This document shows, piece after piece, positions 24,991 to 34,699 of a stretch of 64,000 nucleotides of DNA (within the stretch, counting starts at the first letter, position 1; each line of letters begins with the position of its first letter). The notes beneath the pieces were generated by a model. The model saw only the letters and a list, made by a program, of their open reading frames with translations. It did no database searches and was not told where the DNA came from. Position numbers and translations under genes: made by a program. The stretch comes from Sphagnum compactum (taxonomy: Eukaryota > Bryophyta > Sphagnopsida > Sphagnales): assembly GCA_965153455.1 (NCBI GenBank), contig OZ234503.1:15629118-15693117 (forward strand). Reading direction: 5' to 3'.

Positions 24991-26207
24991 CCTACCACCA
25001 AAAAGACTAGCGTTCTCTTTTTGGTTCCTGTGGGTTGTGTGTCTTTTGGCATTTTTTTGGCCTTCCCTTTATGTCTCCCTTATGATCGTTTCGACCATCA
25101 TTCTTTTATTGGATTTTTGTGACGTTCTAGGAAAAAAAGAATCCAAAACCAATGGTTTTGAAATGTGAAAAACCAAGTCTGAAACCAAACCAAAAATTTT
25201 ATTACATAATTTTTAAATCCTTGAATCCAAACTAAGTTTTCTTTCAAATTTTTAAAAAAGTTGGAACTAGGACTAAAAGTTCTTTTGATAAATAAAAATT
25301 GGTCAACTTTGTTAGATTTGGTTGTTATGGTTACAGTTAGTAAAATAGAACTAAATCCAAGTTTGAGTTTTGGAACAATTATAATATTTTAGGAATTAAA
25401 CTCAAAACCAAGTTCCTGGTTTTATTTATGAGTGGAACCAAAACCAACTAGAACCGTTTTAATATATTTTTAGAAATAAAATTGAAGGTTTTTCATAAAA
25501 GTACATAATCACCCAACATTGTTTTGCACCAATGTTGATCAATTTTAACTTTTGAAAATAACCTCAAGTCCTAATTCCAACTAATATTTTATATATGGAA
25601 CCTTTAATTCTAGTCCCTCATAGTTTTTGTAATTTGATTGAACTTACTTTTGGTTTGGTTTTGGGCTTGGTTTTTCATAATGTTAAACCTCCATTTTTTT
25701 AGTTCTCAAGGAAACATTAGAACAAAATATGGGTTTTCTTTCCATCAATATGCTATGGCTAGTAAACTTTATGGTTTCACTATGTGATGTTTATTCCAAC
25801 ACAATTCAGAGCATCTTCATTACATAACAATAAATTACACCTTTACACTAAATTAATTATTTGTTTATTGTTCATTTGTCCCCACCTTTAACCATGAAAA
25901 AAATCATTTTACAAAATGAAACCAATTAAGTCTCTACACACGAATCAATCACTATCACTAACCAATCCATTAAAAGAAAATTATTTAAAATTGTTCCTCA
26001 GAATATATACTCATCCTAAACCACATTTAATGCACATCATGAACTTTACATCATCATGTTGCACATTTCATCCAAATTTTAATATTGAGAAATGTTTATT
26101 ACTATAGGGTGGATATATTCTCACACAAATATTACAAATTCACAATAATTTGAGGCATATGTGAAATACAGATAGTTGTAGGATCAAAACTATGTATTTT
26201 TATTACA
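24991..26207. other. AT-rich spacer, no gene seen
   Basis: Repeated AAACCAA/GGTTTTG-type words between 25.13 and 25.7 kb look like a degraded repeat. AAACTTTATGGTTTCA near 25,767 matches the interior of the MITE family at 17.5 and 37.0 kb. Base 26,207 is the A that precedes the Helitron 5' end. Confidence 0.4.
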
Positions 26208-26328
26208 TCTTATATATAATTACAAACATGGTGTGCGTGCGTGCGTCTGTCCGTTTTTACCTTTTCGAAGTTACCTAATTTACCTAAGAGACTTTTTACT
26301 GAGCGGCAGTTAGGAAGTTACTGAGCGG

Positions 26329-26430
26329 CAACAGGGGGGGGGCCAGCAGGGGTGGGGGGGGGCAGCAGGTGGGGGCCAGCAGGGGGGGGGGCAGCACAGG
26401 TGGGGGGGGGCCAGCAGGGGGGGACGGGCG
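26329..26430 (+). repeat. G-run minisatellite (GGGGGGCCAGCAGG type)
   Basis: Five or six units alternate runs of 6-10 G with CCAGCAGG or GCAGCA. The tract is strongly G-quadruplex-prone on the + strand and i-motif-prone on the other. Just upstream, TTACTGAGCGGCA is repeated directly at about 26,297 and 26,318. The open frames here are low-complexity artefacts. Confidence 0.65.
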
Positions 26431-26513
26431 GGAAAGGACCGGACGGGGGAGTGAAGGGAGGTGTTTTTTTTTTTTTTTTTTTCGTTTTTTTTGGGTCCTC
26501 CCTCCTTTTCTTG

Positions 26514-26534
26514 GGGGTGGCTGGAGTGGCGTAG
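26514..26534 (+). repeat. Second copy of the Helitron 3'-terminal sequence, without CTAG
   Basis: Twenty-one bases ending GGCTGGAGTGGCGTAG are identical to 33,617-33,637 next to the true 3' hairpin. After this point the copies diverge: here the sequence continues TGGGGATG, so the right half of the hairpin and CTAG are missing. Two direct copies of GATGATTTTCGTCACAGAC follow at about 26,539 and 26,582. It is probably a truncated older Helitron end inside the element. Confidence 0.6.
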
Positions 26535-26829
26535 TGGGGATGATTTTCGTCACAGACTGAATTACGAATGACCTCTTTTTGGATGATTTTCGTCACAGAC
26601 AATGATGAATGATGCCCACTGGACCAAGAGGCGCGTCGCCTCTAGCCGCGTCGTTCCTGAAGAGGTTTGCACATGAGAAATATTCGAGGGTGTCGCCTCT
26701 TGCTGCGTTGTTCCTGAAGATGCAAGCTCAAGCATGTGCAGGCAATGGATAAAATGCTGTGAAAGTAATGACACAAAATTTTGCCAGCACAGCTAAAGCT
26801 TGCAGTGAAATTCAGGCCAAGATGCTTAC

Positions 26830-26878
26830 CATCAATACTGTCTGGATCATAATGCAACTTCACATTTGCTGGACCACC
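26830..26878 (-). pseudogene. Captured exon with both splice sites, gene unidentified
   Basis: On the minus strand a 49-bp segment coding for GGPANVKLHYDPDSID lies between TTGCAG and GTAAGC. It is a textbook internal exon with AG acceptor and GT donor, opposite in direction to the RepHel gene. I do not recognise the protein. An exon with no partner exons nearby, inside a Helitron, is best explained as captured host-gene sequence. Confidence 0.5.
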
Positions 26879-27162
26879 CTGCAATCTTGGAAAATCCAAA
26901 GAAAAAACACATCATACTATAGAACATGAACAAGGGAAATCAAACACTGTAACAGGTTTGAAAGGGTAAGAAGAGCCAACTGTCTTTTGTTGTTTGTCAA
27001 GTTTCGGTAGTGTTCTACATTCACAAGAAGGAAACAAAAGCAATCTGGCAGATAGTGATATCACAGACCAGAGTGTTGAAGCAGTTTTCAGTCACAAAAC
27101 ATTCCCCTGATACACATGCAGTTTTCAGGCACAAAACATCCCCTGATACATGCACCTCACAG

Positions 27163-27277
27163 ATCAACTGAAGTGACAAAATTCCAAGAGCAGGATGCGG
27201 CTCCAAATGGGTCTAGAAATAGTAGAAGCAGCATTTTCAGTCGGAAAATGAATGAACAAAGACAACAAAGATACCAA
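27163..27277 (+). pseudogene. Exon-like captured segment (+), gene unidentified
   Basis: An open segment coding for a polar stretch with FQEQDAAPNGSRNS and KMNEQRQQRYQ is bounded by CCTCACAG upstream and GTAATG downstream. Just upstream (27,000-27,110) another open stretch reads SQEGNKSNLADSDITDQ, followed by a 37-bp tandem duplication (GCAGTTTTCAGTCACAAAAC type). No family recognised. Capture from a host gene is inference from position and splice-like borders. Confidence 0.35.
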
Positions 27278-27373
27278 GTAATGTGTGTGTGACTCTGACG
27301 AAACAAATGTGATAGGAAAATGTAAGGGATTGATGTATACCAACATACATACAGATAGATGGCAGCAGCCTAC

Positions 27374-27560
27374 AGGGATCATCCAAAAGCTCCAGGCTGA
27401 TCCCAGAGCCGATTCAAACATTTCCTTTGTAATTTCACCACATTGAGAAACTAATTTTTCAATAGTTTGATCTAGAATGACAGAAAGCTTGAATTCTTTG
27501 TCTAAGAAATATGGTTTTTTCTTCCTATAACAATGGAGGTACAGTGTATAGCCTTGGTCT
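27374..27560 (-). pseudogene. Exon-like captured segment (-), gene unidentified
   Basis: On the minus strand about 60 codons stay open, with sequence including KEFKLSVILDQTIEKLVSQ and ALGSAWSFWMIP, and end at a GTAGGC donor-like site. It runs opposite to the neighbouring captured pieces. No domain recognised. It could be chance, but the composition is protein-like. Confidence 0.3.
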
Positions 27561-27713
27561 TTTTTTCCCCCAAAATAGTGGATTCATTATCTTAAATCCT
27601 AAGTCATTGTTTCTGATTGTTTGGGAAAGCACAGGTCTTGGGATGATGATTTTCTGGATCAGGCTTCTGTGTTGACTTCTTGGCTATTGTTAACCTATGT
27701 CATTGTTGTGCAG

Positions 27714-27806
27714 GAAAATAAGTTCCTTAAGTTTTTGGGGTTTATGTGGAACCCATTGTCATGGGTCATGGAGGCTGCTGCATTAATGGCTATTGTGTTG
27801 GCCAAT
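27714..27806 (+). pseudogene. Captured exon fragment of plasma-membrane H+-ATPase
   Basis: After a pyrimidine-rich tract and TTGTTGTGCAG, the reading [20 protein letters not shown] then [11 protein letters not shown] matches the conserved region of plant P3A H+-ATPases that leads into the first transmembrane helix. The match stops after LAN, where the family continues with Gly residues, and a stop follows after three codons. No other ATPase exon is present, so this is an isolated fragment with part of its upstream intron, carried inside the Helitron. Confidence 0.8.
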
Positions 27807-28008
27807 TTGCTTTGTTGATCTCTGCTTTGCTATATTGATCACCAAGTGCTGGAATTAGGTTGTAAAATGGATATTATCTGTGAAAAATTCATGGAGTTCA
27901 ATTTTGCTGTATTCGATTCAGGTATTTTGAAAATTTAGCACCTGAGAAACACTTGAAAATGGATGTGCATTCTGCTTCCAGGAATTGAAAAGTTTGTGCT
28001 TATACGTA

Positions 28009-28122
28009 TTAAGCACTCAACTGATTAGCTAGCTCCAGAAACTCGACAAAGATCTGCCGCAGAGGACCTTGCAGCTTTTCCGCAGCTGCCTTGAACTCAG
28101 GGTTTCGCAAAAGTGAGTTTCT
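28009..28122 (-). pseudogene. Captured C-terminal exon (-), gene unidentified
   Basis: The minus strand encodes RNSLLRNPEFKAAAEKLQGP followed by LRQIFVEFLELANQLSA and a TAA stop. The composition is clearly protein-like, with an amphipathic helix pattern and no low complexity. It is read opposite to the H+-ATPase fragment and RepHel. I cannot name the source gene. It looks like the last exon of a host gene taken up by the element. Confidence 0.45.
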
Positions 28123-28150
28123 TCTTTTTGTTTTCTACATAACAAAAAAA

Positions 28151-28264
28151 AAATCCCACAAAATCAAAGAAAAGAGCAATGTAGAAAATTGATTTCAACC
28201 CAAGGAAAAAATAAATCCCACAAAATGAAAGAAAAGAGCAATGTAGAGAAAAGATTTCAACCCA
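28151..28264 (+). repeat. Direct duplication of about 52 bp
   Basis: AATCCCACAAAATCAAAGAA through GATTTCAACCCA (28,151-28,202) is repeated with a few changes at 28,213-28,264, separated by AAGGAAAAAAT. It lies immediately before the RepHel start region. Confidence 0.6.
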
Positions 28265-28313
28265 CATAATGGGTGTGGCTTAGGTGTGTCACGGTTCCCG
28301 AACTTTGTGTATA

Positions 28314-31300
28314 ATGCAGAGGGCTGAACAGCAGCAGGCAGTCAGGGAACGGATTGCCTTTGCCAGGCGTGCTGCCAGGGCAGCCCAGTCTGCTGAACAG
28401 CAGCAGGCAGTCAAGGAACGGGATGCCTCTGCCAGGCGTGTTGCCAAGGCAGCCCAGCCTGCTGACCAGCAGCAGGTAGTGAGGAAACGGCATGCCTCTG
28501 CCAGGCGTGCTGCCAGGGCAGCCCAGCCTGCTGACCAACAGCAGGCAGTGAGGAAATAGCATGCCTCTGCCATGCGTGCTGCCAGGGCAGCCCAGCCTGC
28601 TGAACAGCAGCAGGCAGTGAGGAAACGGCATGCTTCTGCCATGCGTGCTGCCAGGGCAGCCCAGCCTGCTGACCAGCGACAAGCAGCCAGGCGAGGGGCT
28701 CACGCCCGGCGAGCTGGGAAGCAAGCCCTCCACACTGCGGATGAGGTGGAGGGGTTGGTGGTACACTCATTGGGTGCCATGTCACATAGGTGCACACACT
28801 GCAATGCACTCCGCTTTGAGCACGAGAAAAAGCGCACCACTTTGTGTTGCGGCGGTGGCAAGATGTCTGGGTTGAGCAATGCTTTCCCCGCCCCTGTACC
28901 TCAGCCACTCAGAGATTTGCTCACTAGTGTGCCCAGTGAGCACCAACCTTTGCCACCTGCCACTAAGGATTTCAGGTAGAATATTCGTGCATACAACTCT
29001 GCATTGCAGATGGCCTCAACGGGCCTGCACATCCATTCCCCGGAACAAGGGATCAGCATGATTGTCATCAAAGGGGCTGTGCATCACTTGCTGGGGCCTT
29101 TGAAACCCGCCGAGCATGATGTGCCACAATTCGCCCAGTTGTACATCATTGATTCCATGGATGCACAAGTCACAGCACGCCTTGCAGCTTTGGGTGCTAC
29201 GGGCGGTGCTTTGCATCAGCCAACTTTGGCGGGGCTACAGCAGATGTTGCATGATCACAACACATTTGTGCAGCGTTTCAAACAAGTCATGGACATGCCC
29301 GCACAGGACTTGCCTCAATGGGAAGTTGTCATCAGGGTCGACGGCAACGTTGACAAGCGCTGCTACAATGCTCCTACCGCCCCCGAAGTGGCTGGGCTAC
29401 TGCCAGGTGAGGTTCTTCAACAACGTGTACTGCTGCGCTGTTTGTTTGTTGCCATTGCTCACTTGATGCAATGTTCCTCATTCATTGACATAAATGTTGC
29501 TGCTTCTGCACAGGCGGCGGTGACGAGCCGGTTACAGGCAGGGACATCAGAGTGCGTGCACGCGGCGGCGAGCTATGGAGGATTAGTGACTTGCACCCTA
29601 CTTACGATCCGCTGCACTTTGTGCTGTTCCATCCTCATGGTGAGCTCGGCTGGCAGCCAGGCATGCCCCATGCTGCTGTTGCCCCTGTCCGCCGGCGGGC
29701 TGCTGGCGGCAAGGAGGAAGGTGATGCTGGGCATGTTGCAGCAGATGCAGAGCCAGCACAACCTGCACAGGATGATGGCAGCGAGGAGGAAGGTGATGTT
29801 GAGCATGTTGCAGCAGATGCAAGGCCAGCACAACCTGCACAACGCAAAAAAATCACTGCACGGGAGTGGGCTTGCTATCACATGCACGATAGGAACCCGG
29901 CATCGCACGCCCTCTTTGTGTATGGCAAACGTTTGTATCAAGAGTGGGGTGTTGACCAATACAGCAAAGTGGAATCACAACGGCTGTTTTACATACGCAA
30001 CAACCAGGGCCCTTTGCGTGCTACAATTTATGGTGGCCTAGCTAATGATGTTACCAATAACGACGCCAACATCGACAACCTAGGCAGGCTCATTGTATTG
30101 TCATCCTCATTCACTGGTGGACACCGACACATGGCTCAGTTGTACCAAGATTCCATGGCCATTGTCCGCCAATATGGCAAGCCTGATTTGTTCATCACCA
30201 TGACCTGCAACCCCAAGTGGGAAGAGATTGTCAGCGCGCTGAAGCCCGGCGAGATTGCCAATGACCGCCCTGATTTGGTCACACGCGTTTTTGTTGGGAA
30301 ATTACAACACTTGCTGGACGAGCTTTTGAAGAAGGGCATTTTTGGCGAGGTGGTGGCTAACATTCATGTCATTGAGTGGCAGAAGAGAGGCCTGCCCCAT
30401 GCACACATTCTGCTCATTCTGCACTCCAATCACAAACCACGAGGGCCCGATGAGTACGACCACATGGTGTCTGTAGAGTTGCCTGATAAGGATGCACACC
30501 CCACTTTTTTTGAGGTCGTTACAAGATGCATGGTGCATGGCCCCTGTGGCACCATCAACCCACATTACACTTGCATGGCTGACGGTGTTTGTTTAAAAGG
30601 CTACCCTAAGGCCTTCATGGAGCACACCACCGACACCACCGGCTCCTACCCAACATACCGCCGCCGGGATGATGGCCGCACATTTGAGCGGTAAGTGTGC
30701 TGGCAGTAGGACCATGCATTTGGATTGACAACATGCACGACTATGCTGCCATGTTTGCGTTTATTGACATGTGGCACCGCTCACGTAACAACTGCTGTTT
30801 GGCTGCTACTGCTGCAGGGGTGGGTTTGCCTTTAACAACCGCTGGGTGGTGCCCTACAACTCGTACCTGTCCCTGTTCTTCAACTGCCACATCAACGTGG
30901 AGGTCTGCACCTCCGTCGCGACTGTCAAATACCTCTACAAGTACGTCTACAAGGGCCACGACCGTGCATAGGTGGACGTTGGCCCGGTGGACGTTGCTGC
31001 ACCTGATGGCGCTGCGCCCGCTCAGCCACGCATGTGGGATGAAATCAAGATCTACCAAGACGGCCGGTATGTGTCGGCTTCTAAGGCCAGCCACCGTCTA
31101 TATGGCTTTGATCTGCACAAGGAGCACCCCAATGTCGTTCGGCTTGCTGTGCACTTGAAAGGGCGTCAGACCATCCTGTTTCAAGAGGGCACTGATGCTG
31201 TGGCTGTACTTAACCGGAACCCTCACACAACTCTGACTGCATGGTTTGCATTTAACAAAACAGCACAGGAACATCTCAATCCATCTGCACCATTGCGCTT

Positions 31301-33579
31301 GGCTCTCAACACGCTTTACCATGACTTTCCACGCATTGCCACATGGAAAAAGAAGGAAAAGCAATGGGCACTTCGCACACAGATGCCAAGTCTGGTGCCT
31401 GTCGGCCGCATGTACTTTGTGCAACCCTCTGAGGGGGAGAGGTACTTCTTGCGTCTTTTGCTGCATCACATGCCTGGGGCTACGTCTTTTGAGGACCTCG
31501 CGTGCACCAACAGGCACTTGCAACATCCCACGCAGCACGCATCTTTCAAAGAAGCATGTCAGCAGCGTGGTTCGCTGCAAAACGATGTTGAGTGGGCCCA
31601 GTGCGTGGAGGAGGCTGCAAGCATGGCCAGTGCCTCATGCCTCAGGGCACTATTTGCTGCCTTGCTGGTGTTCAATGCTATTGCAAACCCATTGGCTCTG
31701 TGGGAGCGCTTCAATGAGGACATGGCAGAAGACTTCATGTATCAAGCACGCCAGGTTGGTGCTCAGCTCTGCCCGTGTATGGCTCTGCATGTCAGCCTGC
31801 CTTGCAATTTTGCATGGTCATGGTTTGTATGTTGTGCGGCGCTCAATGCTCACTATGTCGTGTGTGTGCTCCTATAACATGCAGGGCGAGCCAGCGCAAC
31901 AACTCGATGCTGCCATCCAGGACATGGTGCTGCGGGAGTTGGCGCTGCACTTGGCACACCTCAACAGCAGCCAGGGCTTGGCAGCATTTGGCTTGTCGAC
32001 GCCTACGGCCCAGCCTGCCAGTGCTGTGGCGGCAGACGAAATTGCCAGGTATGACGCGGCAACGCAAGCAGCCATGCGAGATGAACGCGTGCCGCAACTT
32101 AACCCTGAGCAACGGGCTGTCTATGATAATGTCATGGCCGCTATCGATCGCCGTGCATTTTTTGTCGATGGCCTTGGCGGCACTGGCAAAACCTTTCTCT
32201 ATAGTTGCTTGCTGAGCACCGTGCGTGCACAGGGTCGGGTCGCTATTGCTGTGGCATCCTCTGGCATTGCTGCATTACTGCTGGACGGAGGACGCATTGC
32301 ACATTCACGTTTCAAGATCCTTGTGCAAGGCCTCAACAGCACGTCCACATGCTACATCAATAGGGACTCTGAACTGGCAGCACTTTTGCAAGCGGCTGCG
32401 CTCATTGTGTGGGATGAGGCTGTCATGATGCACAGGCATGTTTTTGAGGCTGTCAACAGATCTTTGCAGGACATCATGGCTGTCATTAACCCAGCATTCA
32501 AGTTCCTGCCCTTCGGCGGCTTGGTTGTGGTGTTTGGCAGCGATTTTCGGCAAATTTTGCCTATTGTGCCCCGCGGCACCAAGGGAGATGTCGTCGCTGC
32601 AGCTTTGAACCGTTCCAGCATATGGCAACATGTGCGTGTATTCAAGCTACACACCAATATGCGCGTGCAGAGGTTGCTGGCTCAGGGTGGTGCGCATGCA
32701 CAGGCAGATGCCACACGGCTGCAGGCATTTGCTGATTACTTGCAACGTGTGGGGGAGGGCGCAGAGCGCGTGTATCCCTCTGTTGGTGAAGACTCCATTC
32801 TTATTCCTCATGACATGTGCTGCAATGGCCCTACTGTGTCAGATTTGATTGAAGAAGTGTATGGCGCTCTGTCATCTATTGTTGAGTATGTTGCAAGATC
32901 TGCATATATCATTGAACGTGCAATTCTTACACCTTTGAACGAAGATGTGGATGCACTCAATAAACTCATCAATGACAAATATGCATTCACAAAGCACGAT
33001 GGCTCGCCCGCATAGCACCGCGTGTATTACAGCGCGGATTCTGTGGTGCATGGGGAGCAACATGGCATTTACCCCATTGAGTTCTTGAACACACTCAGTT
33101 TTTCGGGCGTACCACCCCATGAACTGCACTTGCAGGAAGGTTGTCCCATCATATTATTACGCAACATGACCAATGACCTGGCTAATGGTACCAGGCTCAT
33201 TGTCATTCAACTCATGCAGCATGTCATTAAAGCAGAGGTGGCAACAGGTCCTGCAAAGGGCCAACGAGTGTTCATTCCACGGTTAAGCATCACACCTTCA
33301 GACACAGAACGAATGCCTTTCACTCTGCGCCGTCGCCAGTTTCCTGTGCGCCCTGCATTTGCCATGACCATCAATAAGGCGCAAGGGCAGACATTGAAGA
33401 TGGTCGGCATTTTTCTGCCCAAGCCTGTATTTACACATGGCCAATTGTATGTGGCCATGTCGCGCATTGGGTGCCCCGAGGGGGGGAAACTGCTGGTTAC
33501 AGATGGGTGGGAGGATGCTCATGAAGATGCACCTGCCGGTGTGTACACTTGCAATGTTGTTTACACAGAGGTGTTGTAA
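28314..33579 (+). pseudogene. Helitron RepHel protein gene with four in-frame TAG stops
   Basis: Exons 28314-29406, 29514-30690, 30818-31754 and 31885-33579 join in consistent phase over 1,634 codons, with GT-AG introns of 107-130 bp. The order is: 23-residue tandem repeats, a CTHC...LCC zinc-type motif, the Helitron N-terminal domain (NIRAYNSAL), HUH rolling-circle Rep with ITMTCNPKW and GLPHAHILL plus the Tyr pair in KYLYKYVYKGHDR, then SF1 PIF1-type helicase with Walker A GLGGTGKT (about 32,174), Walker B VWDEA, GSDFRQILP, TINKAQGQT and YVAMSRI. The protein would nick, unwind and transfer one element strand. Premature TAGs at 28557, 28977, 30969 and 33013 break it. No frameshift was found. 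The final stop is TAA. Confidence 0.85.
28323..28730 (+). repeat. 69-bp tandem repeat coding for 23-residue basic/Gln-rich units
   Basis: Five complete 69-bp units (28,323-28,667) and a degenerate sixth encode AEQQQAV-R-ARRAARAAQP-type repeats, predicted to form a long helix. The unit length is a multiple of three and the phase is kept throughout. Unit four carries TAG where the neighbouring units have CGG. Charged N-terminal repeats of this sort are known from other Helitron Reps. Confidence 0.8.
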
Positions 33580-33628
33580 CATGATCGTGCAGACAATAAA
33601 GCTTAACAGAGCGTTCGGGGTGGCTGGA

Positions 33629-33655
33629 GTGGCGTAGCCACGGGTTACCCACTAG
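33629..33655 (+). terminator. Helitron 3' hairpin and CTAG terminus
   Basis: GTGGC (33,629) and GCCAC (33,637) form a stem around GTA. The spacer GGGTTACCCA follows, then CTAG at 33,652-33,655 and the host T. In Helitrons this structure ends rolling-circle strand transfer. It is not a transcription terminator. Confidence 0.8.
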
Positions 33656-34370
33656 TAACTATGAATATCTATGGTTCTATGAAAATTACATAAATATTTG
33701 TTCACCTATTTTATTTTCTATGTATAACTATTACATCACAACCATTTTCTTACTATATATTTTACACACCCACAAATTATGCTAAAACTTTTAAAGATTA
33801 AATTTTCAATTCCTTTCATAAATATATTTTATAAAACTTTTCACCCTCGCAACAAGTTGTTTCCATCAAATAAAAGTGTTTTCAAAAATCAAAATTGCAT
33901 ATTTATATGTTAAACAAACAAAATTAAACATTTTTTAAAAAAAGCTTTACACATTACATGGATCACTATATGATTCAACATGCACATTAATTTGTGCATG
34001 GACTTTCATTATGAATCATCATATTTGAATCGTGCACATTAATTTAAACAAAAGCTTTCTCAATGAATTATCATTTTTAAAATCATGCACATTAATATGT
34101 GTAAATTTTTTCCTAATGAATTATTATGTTTAAATTATGCACATTAATTAAAGGTATGACTAATTGATGATTCACCAAACCATTATCAAATTATAAAAAC
34201 CCACCACTCAATAAATTACGAGAATTAACTCCTAAATAATTACATAAATAACAAATTATTAACATCAAATTACACACACATCACATTAATGTCAAACTAA
34301 TGTCAAATTGTAATATTAATGTAATACATGCCTCATTGCATTGCCACAAGAAACACCACACGACCATCTC
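33656..34370. repeat. AT-rich spacer with degenerate GCACATTAAT tandem repeat
   Basis: GCACATTAAT recurs at roughly 60-bp spacing between 33,975 and 34,150, with GAATNATCAT/ATTATGTTT words between the copies, as about four degenerate units. Near 34,285-34,330, AATGTCAAATTGTAATATTAATGT resembles the interior of the 17.5-kb MITE. No coding feature. Confidence 0.4.
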
Positions 34371-34480
34371 TAGGAAGATTTAGCCAAATTTTGCTATAAA
34401 CCAGAAATAAGTTTTTAATCATCCTTCTATAGTTTTGGCTACTCACTCTGACTTTGCCTTCTTGAGAAATTTTTTGGGGC
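34370..34480 (+). repeat. Fragment of the AGCCAAATTTGGCT dispersed repeat family
   Basis: TTTAGCCAAATTTTGCTATA, then CCAGAAATAAGTTTTTAATC and CATCCTTCTATAGTTTTGGC, match the order of blocks in the other copies, most closely the one at 45.03 kb. Confidence 0.4.
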
Positions 34481-34699
34481 CTCCTGAAGTGGAACTCAGA
34501 GCTCGGTGTTGTTGGCTTGGTTGCAAAACTATTTGATGGCAATAGCAGAACAGCCTGATTCATTGATTCATTGATTGATTGATTGATGTCCTGTGTGCAT
34601 GTTTGCCCAACTTCTCTGGCCTGCATTGTGATGCCACACAAACCCACTGCAATTTCTAGTTTTGTAGAATGGAGGCGATGGAGGTGGTTAGCCTATGCT

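Larger units (their letters stand above)
26208..33655 (+). mobile_element. Helitron, 7.45 kb, with RepHel gene and captured gene fragments
   Basis: Rolling-circle transposon. The 5' end is TCTTATATATAATTAC at 26,208, preceded by A. The 3' end is CTAG at 33,652-33,655, followed by T, which is the expected A/T insertion pattern. A perfect 5-bp-stem hairpin, GTGGC-GTA-GCCAC (33,629-33,641), sits 10 nt before CTAG, as in known Helitrons. The right part (28.3-33.6 kb) encodes a spliced Rep/helicase protein with four premature TAG stops. The left part (26.3-28.2 kb) holds G-rich minisatellite and exon-like pieces of other genes on both strands. The coding part is clearly richer in GC than the flanks. 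The 3' end is well supported. The 5' end is a motif match only and could lie elsewhere. Confidence 0.8.

Noticed and set aside
26296-26602. Proline-, glycine- or phenylalanine-rich open frames on both strands
   Set aside because: They are translations of G-runs and T-runs, with no plausible protein.
28257-28908. Long minus-strand frames over the 69-bp repeats
   Set aside because: They are reverse-strand shadows of the in-phase tandem repeat; the plus strand continues into a recognisable Rep protein.
28976-29009. A 34-bp GT...AG stretch that would remove the TAG at 28977 as an intron
   Set aside because: It is too short for a plant intron, is not a multiple of three (so removing it shifts the frame), and encodes the conserved Helitron block NIRAYNSAL in the right frame.
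28557-33015. UAG recoding or readthrough as normal expression of RepHel
   Set aside because: No nuclear plant code change is known, and at 28557 the sister repeat units show the ancestral CGG, so mutation is the simpler reading.
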